DNA from: Australimonas brisbanensis
GTDB taxonomy: Bacteria; Chloroflexota; Dehalococcoidia; Lucifugimonadales; Australimonadaceae
Reading direction: 5' to 3'
Length of the DNA stretch: 64,000 nucleotides
NCBI GenBank assembly: GCA_038147155.1
Contig: JAYQTA010000002.1
Span: 124,001-188,000, forward strand
The position numbers were made by a program, and so were the translations under genes. A model generated the notes under the pieces. It did no database searches. It saw only the letters and a list, made by a program, of their open reading frames with translations, and was not told the DNA's origin. Of the stretch, positions 24,369 through 33,158 are shown piece by piece. Within the stretch, counting starts at the first letter, position 1, and every line of letters begins with the position of its first letter.

Positions 24369-25118
24369 ATGCCGCAGCTGGTGCTGGTGCGCCACGGTGA
24401 GAGCGAGTGGAACCTGTCCAACCGGTTCAGCGGGTGGACGGACGTGGACCTGACCCCCAACGGGCGCAAGGAGGCCAGCCGGGCGGGCGCTTTGCTGCGG
24501 GAGGAGGGCTTCACCTTCGACCTGGCCTACACCTCGGTGCTCAAGCGGGCGATACGCACCCTCTGGCACGTGCTGGACGAGTTGGACCTGATGTGGCTGC
24601 CGGTGGAGCGCTCCTGGCGGCTGAACGAGCGCCACTACGGTGCGCTTCAGGGCCTGAACAAGGCGGAGACGGCCGCACAGCACGGCGAGGATCAGGTGAA
24701 GATCTGGCGCCGCTCCTACGATGTGCCCCCGCCCGCCCTGACGGCCGACGACGAGCGCCACCCCTCCCGCGACCGCCGCTACGCGGGGCTCAAGCCCAGC
24801 GAACTGCCGCTGACCGAATCGCTCAAGGACACCGTGGCTCGCTTCCTGCCCTACTGGAACGGCACGCTGGCCCCGCAGATCAAGGCGGGCAAGCGGGTGC
24901 TCATCGTGGCCCACGGCAACAGCCTGCGCGCACTGGTGAAGCACCTGGACAACGTGAGCGATGCGGACATCATCGACCTGAACATCCCCACGGGCGTGCC
25001 GCTGGTGTATGAGTTGGACGATGCCCTGCGGCCCACGGGCCACCGCTACCTGGGCGATGCGGCGGCGGTGGAGGCGGCCATGGCGGCGGTGGCGGCGCAG
25101 GGCAAGGCGGGGAAGTGA
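24369..25118 (+). CDS. gpmA: 2,3-bisphosphoglycerate-dependent phosphoglycerate mutase
   Basis: Glycolytic/gluconeogenic interconversion of 3- and 2-phosphoglycerate, 249 residues, typical dPGM length. Catalytic motif LVRHGESEWN with phospho-accepting His9, then NRFSGWTDVDLT, WRLNERHYGALQGLNK with the catalytic Glu, and VLIVAHGNSLRAL with the second His. The long insert with KIWRRSYDVPPP distinguishes it from small cobalamin-phosphatase relatives. The ATG at 24369 follows GAGGGGG. Its stop overlaps the start of xthA. Confidence 0.95.
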   Translation: MPQLVLVRHGESEWNLSNRFSGWTDVDLTPNGRKEASRAGALLREEGFTFDLAYTSVLKRAIRTLWHVLDELDLMWLPVERSWRLNERHYGALQGLNKAETAAQHGEDQVKIWRRSYDVPPPALTADDERHPSRDRRYAGLKPSELPLTESLKDTVARFLPYWNGTLAPQIKAGKRVLIVAHGNSLRALVKHLDNVSDADIIDLNIPTGVPLVYELDDALRPTGHRYLGDAAAVEAAMAAVAAQGKAGK

Positions 25119-25888
25119 GGGTGAAGGCACTCTCCTGGAACGTCAACGGCCTGCGAGCCGCCCACCGCAACGGCAACTTCCTGCCGCTGCTGGAGGCAGA
25201 GGCCCCGGACATCCTGGGCATCCAGGAGATCAAGGCGCAGGTGGACCAGCTGCCCGCCGAGGTGACCGCGGTCCCCGGCTACCACGCCTACTTCAACCCC
25301 GCCCAGCGCAAGGGTTACTCCGGGGTGGCCGTCTACTCCAAGGCCGAGCCGCTGGAGGTGACGGCGGGGCTGGGCATCGAGGAGTTCGACGCCGAGGGGC
25401 GGGTGCTGATCCTGCGCTACCCCGGCTTCGTCCTCTACAACATCTACTACCCCAACGGGCGCATGTCCGCCGAGCGGCTCGACTTCAAGATGCGCTTCTA
25501 CGATGCGTTCCTGGCCCACGCCAACGCCATGCGCGATGCGGGCAACCGGCTGCTCATCTGCGGGGACGTGAACACGGCGCACCGGGAGATAGACCTGGCG
25601 CGGCCTAAGGAGAACGCCAAGGTCTCCGGCTTCCTGCCGCAGGAGCGAGAGTGGGTGGACGCGTTCCTCGCCAACGGCTACCTGGACACGCTGCGCCTGT
25701 TCAACCAGGAGTCGGGCCAGTACTCCTACTGGGACATGCAGTCGCGCGCCCGCGAGCGCAACGTGGGCTGGCGCATCGACTACTTCTTCGTGGACCAGGC
25801 GTTCCGGCCGGCCGTGCAGGAGGCGTTCATCCTCCCCCAGGTCATGGGCTCCGACCACTGCCCCGTCGGCGTGGTCTTAGAAGTTTAG
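25115..25888 (+). CDS. xthA: Exodeoxyribonuclease III
   Basis: AP endonuclease/3'-5' exonuclease of base excision repair, 257 residues. Motifs in order: SWNVNGLRA, ILGIQEIKAQ with the metal Glu, YSGVAVYSK, ICGDVNTAHREIDL with the catalytic Asp, GWRIDYFFVD, and MGSDHCPVGVVL with the final Asp-His pair. GTG 25115 overlaps the gpmA stop (GTGA) and is taken as start because of AAGGCGGGG upstream; GTG 25121 would begin the protein at the usual family position. Translationally coupled to gpmA. Confidence 0.93.
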   Translation: MRVKALSWNVNGLRAAHRNGNFLPLLEAEAPDILGIQEIKAQVDQLPAEVTAVPGYHAYFNPAQRKGYSGVAVYSKAEPLEVTAGLGIEEFDAEGRVLILRYPGFVLYNIYYPNGRMSAERLDFKMRFYDAFLAHANAMRDAGNRLLICGDVNTAHREIDLARPKENAKVSGFLPQEREWVDAFLANGYLDTLRLFNQESGQYSYWDMQSRARERNVGWRIDYFFVDQAFRPAVQEAFILPQVMGSDHCPVGVVLEV

Positions 25889-25891
25889 GAG

Positions 25892-25998
25892 GGAGCCAGG
25901 CCCCGAACGAGCCCGCCGCCTGGCGGGCGGAGACGGGGGTAGGCGCGCAGCGCCGAAGGGGGAGTCCACCTTCCGTCGAGCGAACGAAGTGAGCGGGG
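25892..25998 (+). repeat. Intergenic palindromic repeat, copy D (longest)
   Basis: Three hairpin units in series: CCCGCC-GCCT-GGCGGG, then GGCGCGCAGCGCC, then GAAGGGGGAGTCCACCTTC, and finally TCGAGCGAACGAAGTGAGCG. It is followed at 26023-26039 by GCATGCC-AAA-GGCATGC. It separates xthA from the usp gene and may also serve as terminator for gpmA-xthA. Confidence 0.65.
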
Positions 25999-26138
25999 AA
26001 CAGGGGAGCCCCCTCTTACGAGCATGCCAAAGGCATGCGGGGCAAATCGGGGGTCTGGTGTTCTCGCGCGTGTTGGGTATCATGGGCCCCGCCGCGCTGG
26101 GTGCGCGAGCACGCACGCGCTAGGATGAAGGAGGACGC

Positions 26139-26615
26139 ATGATCCAGCACATCCTCGTCCCCCTGGACGGTTCCGAGACAGCTGGGATCGTCCTGCCCTA
26201 CGTCAAGTCCATGGCCCAGGGCATGGAGGCCAAGCTCACCCGGGTTCGCGTGGTGGACGTGGGCGCCATCGCTCGTTCCGTGGCCCCTGCGGCCCCTGAC
26301 GCGGCTGGCTTCACCGCCGAACTCCAGAAGATCATCGACGAGTCGGTGGCCGCAGAGCTGGCTGACGCGCGGGCCTACCTGGACGCCCAGGCCAAGAGTA
26401 TGCGTGGGGTGGGCTTCTCGGTGGACACCGAGGTGCGCGAGGGCTCTCCCTCCGAGCAGGAGCTGGCGGCCATCGAGGCGGAGGGGGTGGACATGGTGGC
26501 CATCGCCTCCCACGGCCGCTCCGGAATCTCCCGCACCCTGTTCGGTTCCGTTGCCGACGAGCTGATCCGCAACTCGGGCAAGCCCGTCCTGGTCATCAAG
26601 GCCCCCAAGAACTAG
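26139..26615 (+). CDS. Universal stress protein (UspA family)
   Basis: Single-domain UspA-fold protein, 158 residues. The N-terminus HILVPLDGSETA and the nucleotide-binding pattern SHGRSGISRTLFGSVADELI (G-2x-G-9x-G-S) indicate an ATP-binding member. KPVLVIKAPKN closes the fold. AAGGAGG precedes the ATG. It is followed after 30 nt by a dienelactone hydrolase family gene on the same strand, ending at a strong terminator. Role in stress survival or signalling; partner unknown. Confidence 0.92.
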   Translation: MIQHILVPLDGSETAGIVLPYVKSMAQGMEAKLTRVRVVDVGAIARSVAPAAPDAAGFTAELQKIIDESVAAELADARAYLDAQAKSMRGVGFSVDTEVREGSPSEQELAAIEAEGVDMVAIASHGRSGISRTLFGSVADELIRNSGKPVLVIKAPKN

Positions 26616-26645
26616 CACGCACAGCGTCCGGAGGAGGAGAAGCGT

Positions 26646-27389
26646 ATGGCAGTCAAGTCCGGCGTCAGTGACGTCAAGTCCACGGGCGGCGACATGTCGC
26701 TGTTCACCTACCAGCCGGAGGGGAGCGCCAAGCGCCCCGCCGTCATCGTGATCCAAGAGATCTTCGGCGTGAACAACAACGTCAAGGGCATCGCTCAGCG
26801 CTACGCCGAGGAGGGCTACTTCGCCGTGGCCCCCGACATGTTCCACCGCCAGGGCCGTCACCTGGACGTGCCCTACACCGAGATGGAGCGCGCTGTCGGC
26901 CTGCGCGGGACGATGTCCAACGACGACATCCTGGACGATGTGAACGCCACGGTGGCGTTCCTGCGTTCCAACCCCGCGGTCAACGCCGACCGCATCGGCG
27001 TCGTCGGCTTCTGCTTCGGCGGCATGGTCTCCTACTTCGCGGCGGCGAAGGTGGACGGCATCAAGGCTGCGGCCATCTACTACGGTGGCGGCATCCTCCC
27101 GCGCGGCGGCTCGCCCGAGGGCACGCCCCGGCTGCTGGACCAGACCGTGGCCGACGTGAAGGCCCCGCTCATCGCCTTCTGGGGTGGCAAGGACCAGAAC
27201 CCGAGCCCTGAGCAGTCCCATGAGATCACCGACGCGCTCAAGGCCCACGGCAAGCAGATTGACGCCACTTGGTACGACGAGGCAGGCCACGGCTTCATGT
27301 GCGACGGGCGCGCCTCGTGGAACGAACCCGCGTGCCTCGATTCCTGGAGCAAGGTGCTCCCGTTCTTCGACAAGCACCTGGGCAAGTAG
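26646..27389 (+). CDS. Dienelactone hydrolase family protein
   Basis: 247-residue alpha/beta hydrolase with the Cys-Asp-His triad: Cys near 122 in GFCFGGMVS, Asp in FWGGKDQNPSP and His in AGHGFMCDGR. PAVIVIQEIFGVNNNVKGIA is the family N-terminal signature. True enzymes open dienelactone to maleylacetate in chloroaromatic breakdown, but the family is broad. Given the aromatic catabolic genes downstream a role with lactones is plausible but unproven. GGAGGAGGAG precedes the ATG. It is the second gene after usp. Confidence 0.87.
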   Translation: MAVKSGVSDVKSTGGDMSLFTYQPEGSAKRPAVIVIQEIFGVNNNVKGIAQRYAEEGYFAVAPDMFHRQGRHLDVPYTEMERAVGLRGTMSNDDILDDVNATVAFLRSNPAVNADRIGVVGFCFGGMVSYFAAAKVDGIKAAAIYYGGGILPRGGSPEGTPRLLDQTVADVKAPLIAFWGGKDQNPSPEQSHEITDALKAHGKQIDATWYDEAGHGFMCDGRASWNEPACLDSWSKVLPFFDKHLGK

Positions 27390-27413
27390 CGCTCCGGTTC
27401 CCAGGCCAAAGCA

Positions 27414-27440
27414 GAGGGGCCGCCCATCGGGCGGCCCCTC
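27414..27440. terminator. Bidirectional intrinsic terminator
   Basis: Perfect 12-bp stem, GAGGGGCCGCCC against GGGCGGCCCCTC with loop ATC, followed by TT. It lies between the convergent dienelactone hydrolase and EutA-like genes and can stop both. Confidence 0.75.
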
Positions 27441-27461
27441 TTGGTGCCGGTGAGGAACGGC

Positions 27462-28988
27462 TCAGCCTGACTTGGAACGGACGGAGAAGATGAGCGACTT
27501 GACCGTCACGGGGATGACCTCGGAGGCGCCCATGGGCTTGCCGATGTCGATGTAGTCCAGGTCTCCCACGTCGATGCCATCGATGCAGATGAGCGCCCGG
27601 TCCAGCTTCACCTCCTCGCGCAGGATGCCGCCCAGGGACTTGGCGACGTCCACGTCCAGCGCGAGGTAGAGGGGCGAGCCCGCGGGCTCCGACGGGTCCA
27701 CCACCGAGGCGATGGCCTCAGCGATGCGCCGGATGTACCAGTAGTCGGGCTGGCCCTCGATGGACAGGGCCAGGGTGAGCCCCCGGTTCAGGTGGGTCAG
27801 GTCGTACTTGGAGAGGGCCAGCTTGAGCGCCGAGCGCAGCTCCTCCTCGGAGTGCTCCTTGGTGAGCACGGTGTGGGCCACCTGCACCCCGCGCACGGGG
27901 AGCACGTCGTGGGTGGCGATGTAGGAGGTGGAGCCGGAGGCCTGGAGGGTGTACTCGCCCGCGCCGATGACGGTGGCCCGGATGCCCTCCACGGCACGCG
28001 TGAGTACGCCGGGCTTGAACGTGGCGTCAGTGCGCTGGCGCATCGCCTTGCCCAGGTACGGGCCGATGTCGCCGAAGGCCGCCGTCTCGTTGCCGTAGAT
28101 GTACTCAGACACACCGCCGGAGAAGACGATGTGGTCGATGTCGTGGGCCGTCACCCCGTCGAAGGGGTCGGTGAGCAGCAGCGATTCGGTGAGTGGGGAG
28201 AGCTTGCCGCCAGTGATGACCTCGAGCAGCACATCGGTCATCTTGGCCGCGAACTCCTCGCGATGGGCCGGGTCCAGCTTGGCACCCACGGCCACCGAGT
28301 GGCCCAGCTCCTTCATCATGGTGCGCGCCGGTTGCTCCACGCGGGTGATGGTCATGTCCGGCTCGTAGGCGATGAGCCGTGCGCCCACCTCCACGGCCAC
28401 CATCTGGGTGATGCGCCCGTTCTCCACCAGCGAGAGTTTGGTGGTGCCGCCGCCGATGTCCACGTCCAACACCGTCACGCCGTGGTTCTTGGAGATGGCC
28501 ACCGCACCGGACCCGTACGCCGCCAGCAGTGCCTCGTGCATGGGCCCCGCGCTGGCGCAGATGAACTTGCCCGTCGCCTCGGAGAAGTGCTCCAGGATGG
28601 GCTGGGCATTCTCCTTCTTCAGCGCCTCGCCCGTGATGACCACGGCGCCGGTGTCGATGTCGGCGGGGGTGAAGCCCGCCTCCTTGAAGGACTCGTTGAT
28701 GAACGCCGTCACCTTGTCCATGTCGATGGTGGTGCCGGAGGCATACGGCGTGAGCATGATGGGCGAGCGGTAGAGCACGTCCCGGTTGGTCACCACGAAC
28801 TTGGCCGAGAGGCCAGCCCCCTCGCGGCGCAGCACCAGCCGCGAGAAGATGGTGTGGGTGGTGGAGGAGCCGATGTCCACGCCCACCGAGTGGAGGGTGA
28901 ACTTCTCGATGCCCTCGATGTCGTCAACGGTCTCGGCGTCCATCAGGTCGAACTCGTGTCCGTGCGGAACCCCGTCTTCGTCGTGCAT
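27462..28988 (-). CDS. EutA-like reactivating ATPase
   Basis: 508-residue ASKHA-fold protein of the EutA family, which reactivates the B12-dependent ethanolamine ammonia-lyase by exchanging damaged cobalamin. Phosphate-1 motif SVGVDIGSSTTHTIFSR near residue 35, phosphate-2 VTVLDVDIGGGTTKLSLVE near 175, adenosine motif VFSGGVSEYIYG near 290. ATG 28988 is chosen over 29000 because GGGAG lies 5 nt before it. No EutB or EutC gene is in the window, and the gene is the last of the long minus-strand catabolic block, so its partner is elsewhere or it serves another enzyme. Confidence 0.82.
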   Translation of the reverse strand: MHDEDGVPHGHEFDLMDAETVDDIEGIEKFTLHSVGVDIGSSTTHTIFSRLVLRREGAGLSAKFVVTNRDVLYRSPIMLTPYASGTTIDMDKVTAFINESFKEAGFTPADIDTGAVVITGEALKKENAQPILEHFSEATGKFICASAGPMHEALLAAYGSGAVAISKNHGVTVLDVDIGGGTTKLSLVENGRITQMVAVEVGARLIAYEPDMTITRVEQPARTMMKELGHSVAVGAKLDPAHREEFAAKMTDVLLEVITGGKLSPLTESLLLTDPFDGVTAHDIDHIVFSGGVSEYIYGNETAAFGDIGPYLGKAMRQRTDATFKPGVLTRAVEGIRATVIGAGEYTLQASGSTSYIATHDVLPVRGVQVAHTVLTKEHSEEELRSALKLALSKYDLTHLNRGLTLALSIEGQPDYWYIRRIAEAIASVVDPSEPAGSPLYLALDVDVAKSLGGILREEVKLDRALICIDGIDVGDLDYIDIGKPMGASEVIPVTVKSLIFSVRSKSG

Positions 28989-29024
28989 GACAACTCCCAT
29001 CGTGTGGTCTGTGGTGCGCCGCGC

Positions 29025-30227
29025 CTAGCCGTGCAGGGGACGCTGGTGGCGCAGGGCCACCTCCCGGCCTGTCTGACCCGACTCGGTGACGGCCAGGCAC
29101 ACCTCCAGGGTGGCCTTGGCCCAGCGGCCGTCGTGGGTGGGGCGTACACCCTTCACGATGCCGTCGTAGAACTGCTCCACCAGCCCGTCGCGCCCGGTGC
29201 GCTCGGTGTCCAGGGGGATGACCTTGATGTGGTCTTGTCCGTAGTACACCAGGCCGTCGGGGGTGATGCGCACCTCCGCCCTATCGCCCGTGACCACGAA
29301 GATCAGGTCCGATATCCAGGAGAACGAGGCCGGGGCCTCGGCCCGGAACGTCGCCACGGGCGACGACCCGCCCACCCCGCCCGCGCGCTTCATTTCCAGC
29401 TCGTTCCCCTTTGCCTGGGCCTCTGCCAGCGCCCGCCGGGCCCGCGCGTAGCGCGCGTCCTCGCGCGCCTCGGAATGGCCGTAGGTGTACTCCCCGGTGT
29501 GGAAGCGGTCGTAGCCGGAGTAGACGCCCGTCGCCGCAACCCCGTTGTCGAAGCGCATGAAGGCGGTGTAGGCGCCGGGTACGGGCCGCTCCGGGTCCCA
29601 CGCGCCGGTCATGGCGTTCACCGTGGTGCCCACGCCCCCTGCCACGGTGCGCAGCATGTCGAACATGTGCGGGCCCTGACGGAAGACCACCCCGCCGCCG
29701 AAGGCCGGGTCGGGGTTCATCTCCTCGGGCGTGCGCGGGCGGTAGAGCCAGTCGCCGTAGTACCAGGTCTGGATCATCTTCAGTTCGCCCAGCTCGCCGT
29801 CCGCCAGCATCCGCAGCACGGTGGCCGTGGGCGGTGCGAAGGAGTGGGGCGAGCAGACCACCACGGTGAGCCCCGCGCCCTCAGCCGCTTCGATGATGAT
29901 GTCCGAGTCGGCCAGGGTGAGGGCCATGGGCTTCTCGAGCAGCAGGTGCTTGCGGTGCTTGACCGCGGTGAGGGCGTGCTCCACGTGGAACTGGTTGGGC
30001 GTGGCGACGTAGATGGCGTCGATCCCCCCCTTGGCGCACAGATCCTCCACGGTGGAGAAGGTCTGCACCTCGCGCCCCTTGGCGAAGCGTGCCAGGGCCT
30101 CGGCGTTCACGTCCGCCGCGGCGACTATCTCAACGCCAGGGTGCTTGTCGGCTGCGGGGATCATCTGGCGCGCCGCACCGCCCAGGCCAGCGATGCCGAG
30201 GCGAACGGTGGTGGACGGGGTGCTCAT
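29025..30227 (-). CDS. Gfo/Idh/MocA family oxidoreductase 1
   Basis: 400-residue NAD(P)-dependent dehydrogenase. N-terminal Rossmann GIAGLGGAARQMIPAADKHP, the conserved VATPNQFHVEHA and the catalytic-region EKPMALTLAD near residue 98; the C-terminal domain gives the substrate pocket with GGGVVFRQGPHMFDMLR. This family includes phthalate dihydrodiol dehydrogenase (Pht4) and the protocatechuate-pathway enzyme LigC, which fits the Rieske oxygenases upstream. GGGAGG lies before the ATG at 30227. It resembles Gfo/Idh/MocA protein 2 (36696-37892) over its whole length, including the shared RYRPRxxEE-type WLYRPR segment. Confidence 0.88.
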   Translation of the reverse strand: MSTPSTTVRLGIAGLGGAARQMIPAADKHPGVEIVAAADVNAEALARFAKGREVQTFSTVEDLCAKGGIDAIYVATPNQFHVEHALTAVKHRKHLLLEKPMALTLADSDIIIEAAEGAGLTVVVCSPHSFAPPTATVLRMLADGELGELKMIQTWYYGDWLYRPRTPEEMNPDPAFGGGVVFRQGPHMFDMLRTVAGGVGTTVNAMTGAWDPERPVPGAYTAFMRFDNGVAATGVYSGYDRFHTGEYTYGHSEAREDARYARARRALAEAQAKGNELEMKRAGGVGGSSPVATFRAEAPASFSWISDLIFVVTGDRAEVRITPDGLVYYGQDHIKVIPLDTERTGRDGLVEQFYDGIVKGVRPTHDGRWAKATLEVCLAVTESGQTGREVALRHQRPLHG

Positions 30228-30313
30228 GGGCACGGCCTCCCGCTGAAGATGTACCGGCCGAGGGCGGGGCCATTCTAGCCGCAGACGCGCCGATGTGCAG
30301 GCCCCCGCAACGA

Positions 30314-30345
30314 GAAGGGCCCCCCGGCGTGCCGGAGGGCCCTTC
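30314..30345 (-). terminator. Terminator after Rieske oxygenase 1
   Basis: Arms GAAGGGCCCCCCGGC and GCCGGAGGGCCCTTC pair over 15 bp with one mismatch. It lies 21 nt past the stop at 30367 on the minus strand, between two same-strand genes. Confidence 0.6.
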
Positions 30346-30366
30346 CGATGAGCGATGGAGCGGGGG

Positions 30367-31650
30367 CTAGATGAGCCCTGCAGCCTCGCGGGCGTCCAGG
30401 ATGGGGCTGTACATCGTGGCCGCCCCCTGGCGCTTGGTGGTGTCAACGTACTGGTGCTGCTCGGTCATGAACGGGATGTACTTGTTCTGCTCCGGGTCGC
30501 GCACTACGCACATGGGGTCACCGCCGTCCTCCACGATGCGGATGTTCTCCTCCAGCATCTGGCGGTACATGATGATGCCCTTGTCCGAGCGGCCCAGGTT
30601 CTCCCGGGTGCGGTCGGCGATGGCGCCCTGGGTGATCCAGGCCGCCGGGTCCTGCGCCGCGTTGGCCTTGAGCTCCGACCAGATGGGTTGGTCGTTCTCG
30701 TCCATGTGCGGCACCGGAACCTCGTAGTAGGGCACCTCGTGGTCGGCTTGGGGCTTATCGCCCTCCACCATGGGGTAGCAGGCCACCCACCAGTGGGCGG
30801 TGTGCTCGTCGTCGATGGGGGTGCGGATCTGGAAGGCGGGGCCGATGAAGAAGGTGTTGCGGGAGGTGCCGCGGTCCACGTTGAAGCCGTCACCGCCCTG
30901 GCGCAGGTAGTTGGGGAACACGATGGGGTGGCCGTCCTTCCACTCCGTGTCCTCCTCCGAACCACCCTCCCACACACGGCGCTTGATCATGCCGTGCTCG
31001 AAGCGGTCGAACTGGATCTTGGCGTGGGCGCGGCGCTTGCGCATGTCGCCCACATCGCCGTTCTTCTCGCGGATGTAGTTGGCCCAGGCCACGTGGAGCC
31101 ACTCCAGATGCACCGGGTCCAGGGAGTTCTCCTGGCACTGGAGCCAGTTGCAGTCCAGCACCGCGTAGCCCACATCGCGCACCACGCCCTCGGCGGCGAA
31201 CACGTCGTAGTTGGGCAGCAGCGGTGCGGGCTGGGGGCCCATGTAGGTGAAGACCACACCGGCCTTCACCTGCACCGGGTAGGCCTTCATGTGGATCTTG
31301 TCCTTGTAGTTGCCCGTGGGGTCTTCGGTCTCCTCGTAGGGCTGCTCGGTGCAGGCGCCGGTCTCATCGAACATCCAGCCGTGGTAGGCGCAGCGCAGGC
31401 CGTGCTCCTCGGGGATGCCGTATATCATGTTCATGCGCCGGTGCGCACAGAGGGGCTCGATGAGCCCGAAGTTGCCGCTCCGGTCTTTGTAGAGGATCAG
31501 GTCCTCCCCCAGCAGGCGCACCTTCTTGGTGAAGATGTCGTTCATCTGGGAGACGGCGGCCACGGGGTGCCAGTAGCGGCGCATCAGCTCGCCCGTGGGC
31601 GTGCCGGGGCCGACGCGGGTGTAGCGGTCGTTCACTTCTGCTGAGAGCAT
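30367..31650 (-). CDS. Rieske non-heme iron oxygenase 1 (phthalate dioxygenase-like)
   Basis: Oxygenase alpha subunit, 427 residues. The Rieske cluster ligands are Cys68/His70 (LCAHRR) and Cys87/His90 (RCAYHGW). The mononuclear iron site is NSLDPVHLEWLH (D-x2-H-x4-H). ATG 31650 is chosen: AGGAG is 6 nt upstream and MLSxxxNxRxxRVG matches the paralogues; a TTG two codons earlier is ignored. It is the most divergent of the four paralogues: it has LCAHRRMNMIYG where the others have CxHRRVDLxYG, and a distinct EDPTGNYKDKIHMKAYPV. It needs an external reductase, which is not encoded here. Substrate unknown. Confidence 0.9.
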   Translation of the reverse strand: MLSAEVNDRYTRVGPGTPTGELMRRYWHPVAAVSQMNDIFTKKVRLLGEDLILYKDRSGNFGLIEPLCAHRRMNMIYGIPEEHGLRCAYHGWMFDETGACTEQPYEETEDPTGNYKDKIHMKAYPVQVKAGVVFTYMGPQPAPLLPNYDVFAAEGVVRDVGYAVLDCNWLQCQENSLDPVHLEWLHVAWANYIREKNGDVGDMRKRRAHAKIQFDRFEHGMIKRRVWEGGSEEDTEWKDGHPIVFPNYLRQGGDGFNVDRGTSRNTFFIGPAFQIRTPIDDEHTAHWWVACYPMVEGDKPQADHEVPYYEVPVPHMDENDQPIWSELKANAAQDPAAWITQGAIADRTRENLGRSDKGIIMYRQMLEENIRIVEDGGDPMCVVRDPEQNKYIPFMTEQHQYVDTTKRQGAATMYSPILDAREAAGLI

Positions 31651-31732
31651 GGACAACTCCTTTCAGAGTGGGGGGCCCGATGATTGCGGCAGTAGCGGCG
31701 GCACCCCGGCGTGCACGTTGGCCAGATGAGAA

Positions 31733-31756
31733 GGGCACCCGTTCCGCGGGGTGCCC
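31733..31756 (-). terminator. Hairpin after Rieske oxygenase 2, possible terminator
   Basis: GGGCACCC and GGGTGCCC form an 8-bp stem with an 8-nt loop, 22 nt downstream of the stop at 31778 on the minus strand. The T run is weak (TTCTCAT). Confidence 0.45.
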
Positions 31757-31777
31757 GCTCTCGTGCTCCTATCCGAT

Positions 31778-33055
31778 TCAGCTCGGGCTGGTTGGCCCGC
31801 GTCCCGCGTCCGCCATGGACCGCCAGGTCTGCAGCGTCTGGGTGATGAGCTCACCGTCCCGGCTGTAGCCCGCCTCGCCGGGCCGGTAGTCCAGCGCCCG
31901 CTTGAGGCCGAACTTCACCCCTTCGATGGGCGCCTTGAGCACCTCGCCGGGGGTGTGGAAGACGTTCATGGGCTCGCCGCCGTCCGCCAGGATCTCCAGC
32001 TGGTCGGCCAGCTGCTTGCGAAAGAGGATGATGCCCTTGTCGGACTCGCCCAGCATCTCGCGGTCGCGCTCGGCGATGGGGCCCTGGGTCACCCAGCCCA
32101 TGTAGTCCTGGTTGAACAGGTAGTCCGTCACCAGGGAGCCGTCGTCGTTGTAGAGGCGCACGTTGCGGTAGGGCACCGACTCCTGCTTCGGCGCCTCGGC
32201 GCCCGGAGCGGCACGCCAGGAGTAGAGGGAGACGTGGTAGGTGTTCTCGTCGTCCACGGGGACGCGGAACTGGAAGGTCACCATGGCTTCGGAGCCCACC
32301 ATGAGGATGTTGGGGAACATCACCGGGTGCCCGTGGGCCCAGTCGTCGTCCTCCTCGGTGAACCCGGAGAGAACGCGGCGCTTGATGATGCCGTACTCGA
32401 ACACGTCGAAGCCGATCTTCTGGTGCGTCGGCAGCGTCAGCAGGCCCTTGCCGGACTTGAAGCCCGCGCCCTGCTCGATGTAGCGCCCGAAGTAGGTGTG
32501 CATCCACTCCACGTGCACCGGGTCCAGGGAGTTCTCCTGGCACTGGAGCCAGTTGCAGGGAAGGTTGGTGATGCAGATGTCCCGCACCGCGTGCTCCCAG
32601 GTCAGCGGCTCCCACAGCGGCAGTTCGGGCGCAGGCTGGGGGCCGAGATACGCGAAGAGCAGGCCGGCCAGGGCCTTGACCGGGTAACCGGCGATGCCCG
32701 TCTTCTCCTTGAAGCGCCCGTCGGGGTGGACGGTCTCCTCGAAGGGCTGCTCGATGCAGGCGCCCGACTCGTCGAACATCCACCCGTGGTACATGCAGCG
32801 CAGGCCGTGCTCCTCAGGGATGCCGTAGGAGAGGTCCACTCGCCGGTGCGGGCAGTAGCGGTCTACCAGCCCGTACTTGCCGGAGTTGTCCTTGTAGAGC
32901 ACCAGCTCCTCGCCCAGAACCTTCACCGCCTTGGTCGGCTTCTCGTCCAGCTCCAGGACCGCGGCGATGGGGTGCCAGTAGCGGCGCATCAGTTCGCCCA
33001 TGGGCGTGCCCTTGCCCACCCGGCTCAGCCGCTCGTTCTCCTGCACGCTCAGCAT
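31778..33055 (-). CDS. Rieske non-heme iron oxygenase 2
   Basis: 425-residue oxygenase alpha subunit with YCPHRR (Cys68, His70), RCMYHGW (Cys87, His90) and NSLDPVHVEWMH for the catalytic iron. Closest to paralogue 4: long identical stretches such as DRYCPHRRVDLSYGIPEEH and GESDKGIILFRKQL, and the DNA is near identical over part of this region. The C-terminus (last ~60 residues) differs. GGAGG is 8 nt before the ATG. There is no reductase or ferredoxin nearby. Family members hydroxylate aromatic acids or demethylate; the tandem array suggests related but different substrates. Confidence 0.92.
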   Translation of the reverse strand: MLSVQENERLSRVGKGTPMGELMRRYWHPIAAVLELDEKPTKAVKVLGEELVLYKDNSGKYGLVDRYCPHRRVDLSYGIPEEHGLRCMYHGWMFDESGACIEQPFEETVHPDGRFKEKTGIAGYPVKALAGLLFAYLGPQPAPELPLWEPLTWEHAVRDICITNLPCNWLQCQENSLDPVHVEWMHTYFGRYIEQGAGFKSGKGLLTLPTHQKIGFDVFEYGIIKRRVLSGFTEEDDDWAHGHPVMFPNILMVGSEAMVTFQFRVPVDDENTYHVSLYSWRAAPGAEAPKQESVPYRNVRLYNDDGSLVTDYLFNQDYMGWVTQGPIAERDREMLGESDKGIILFRKQLADQLEILADGGEPMNVFHTPGEVLKAPIEGVKFGLKRALDYRPGEAGYSRDGELITQTLQTWRSMADAGRGPTSPS

Positions 33056-33158
33056 GTGTGTGCCTCCCTGGCAGAATGCGTGACGGGAACCTACCCGATG
33101 CCCGTCGTTCCAGCGTGAAGGATACCCCAGGGCGCGTGAACGCGTCGTGAGAGGTGCG

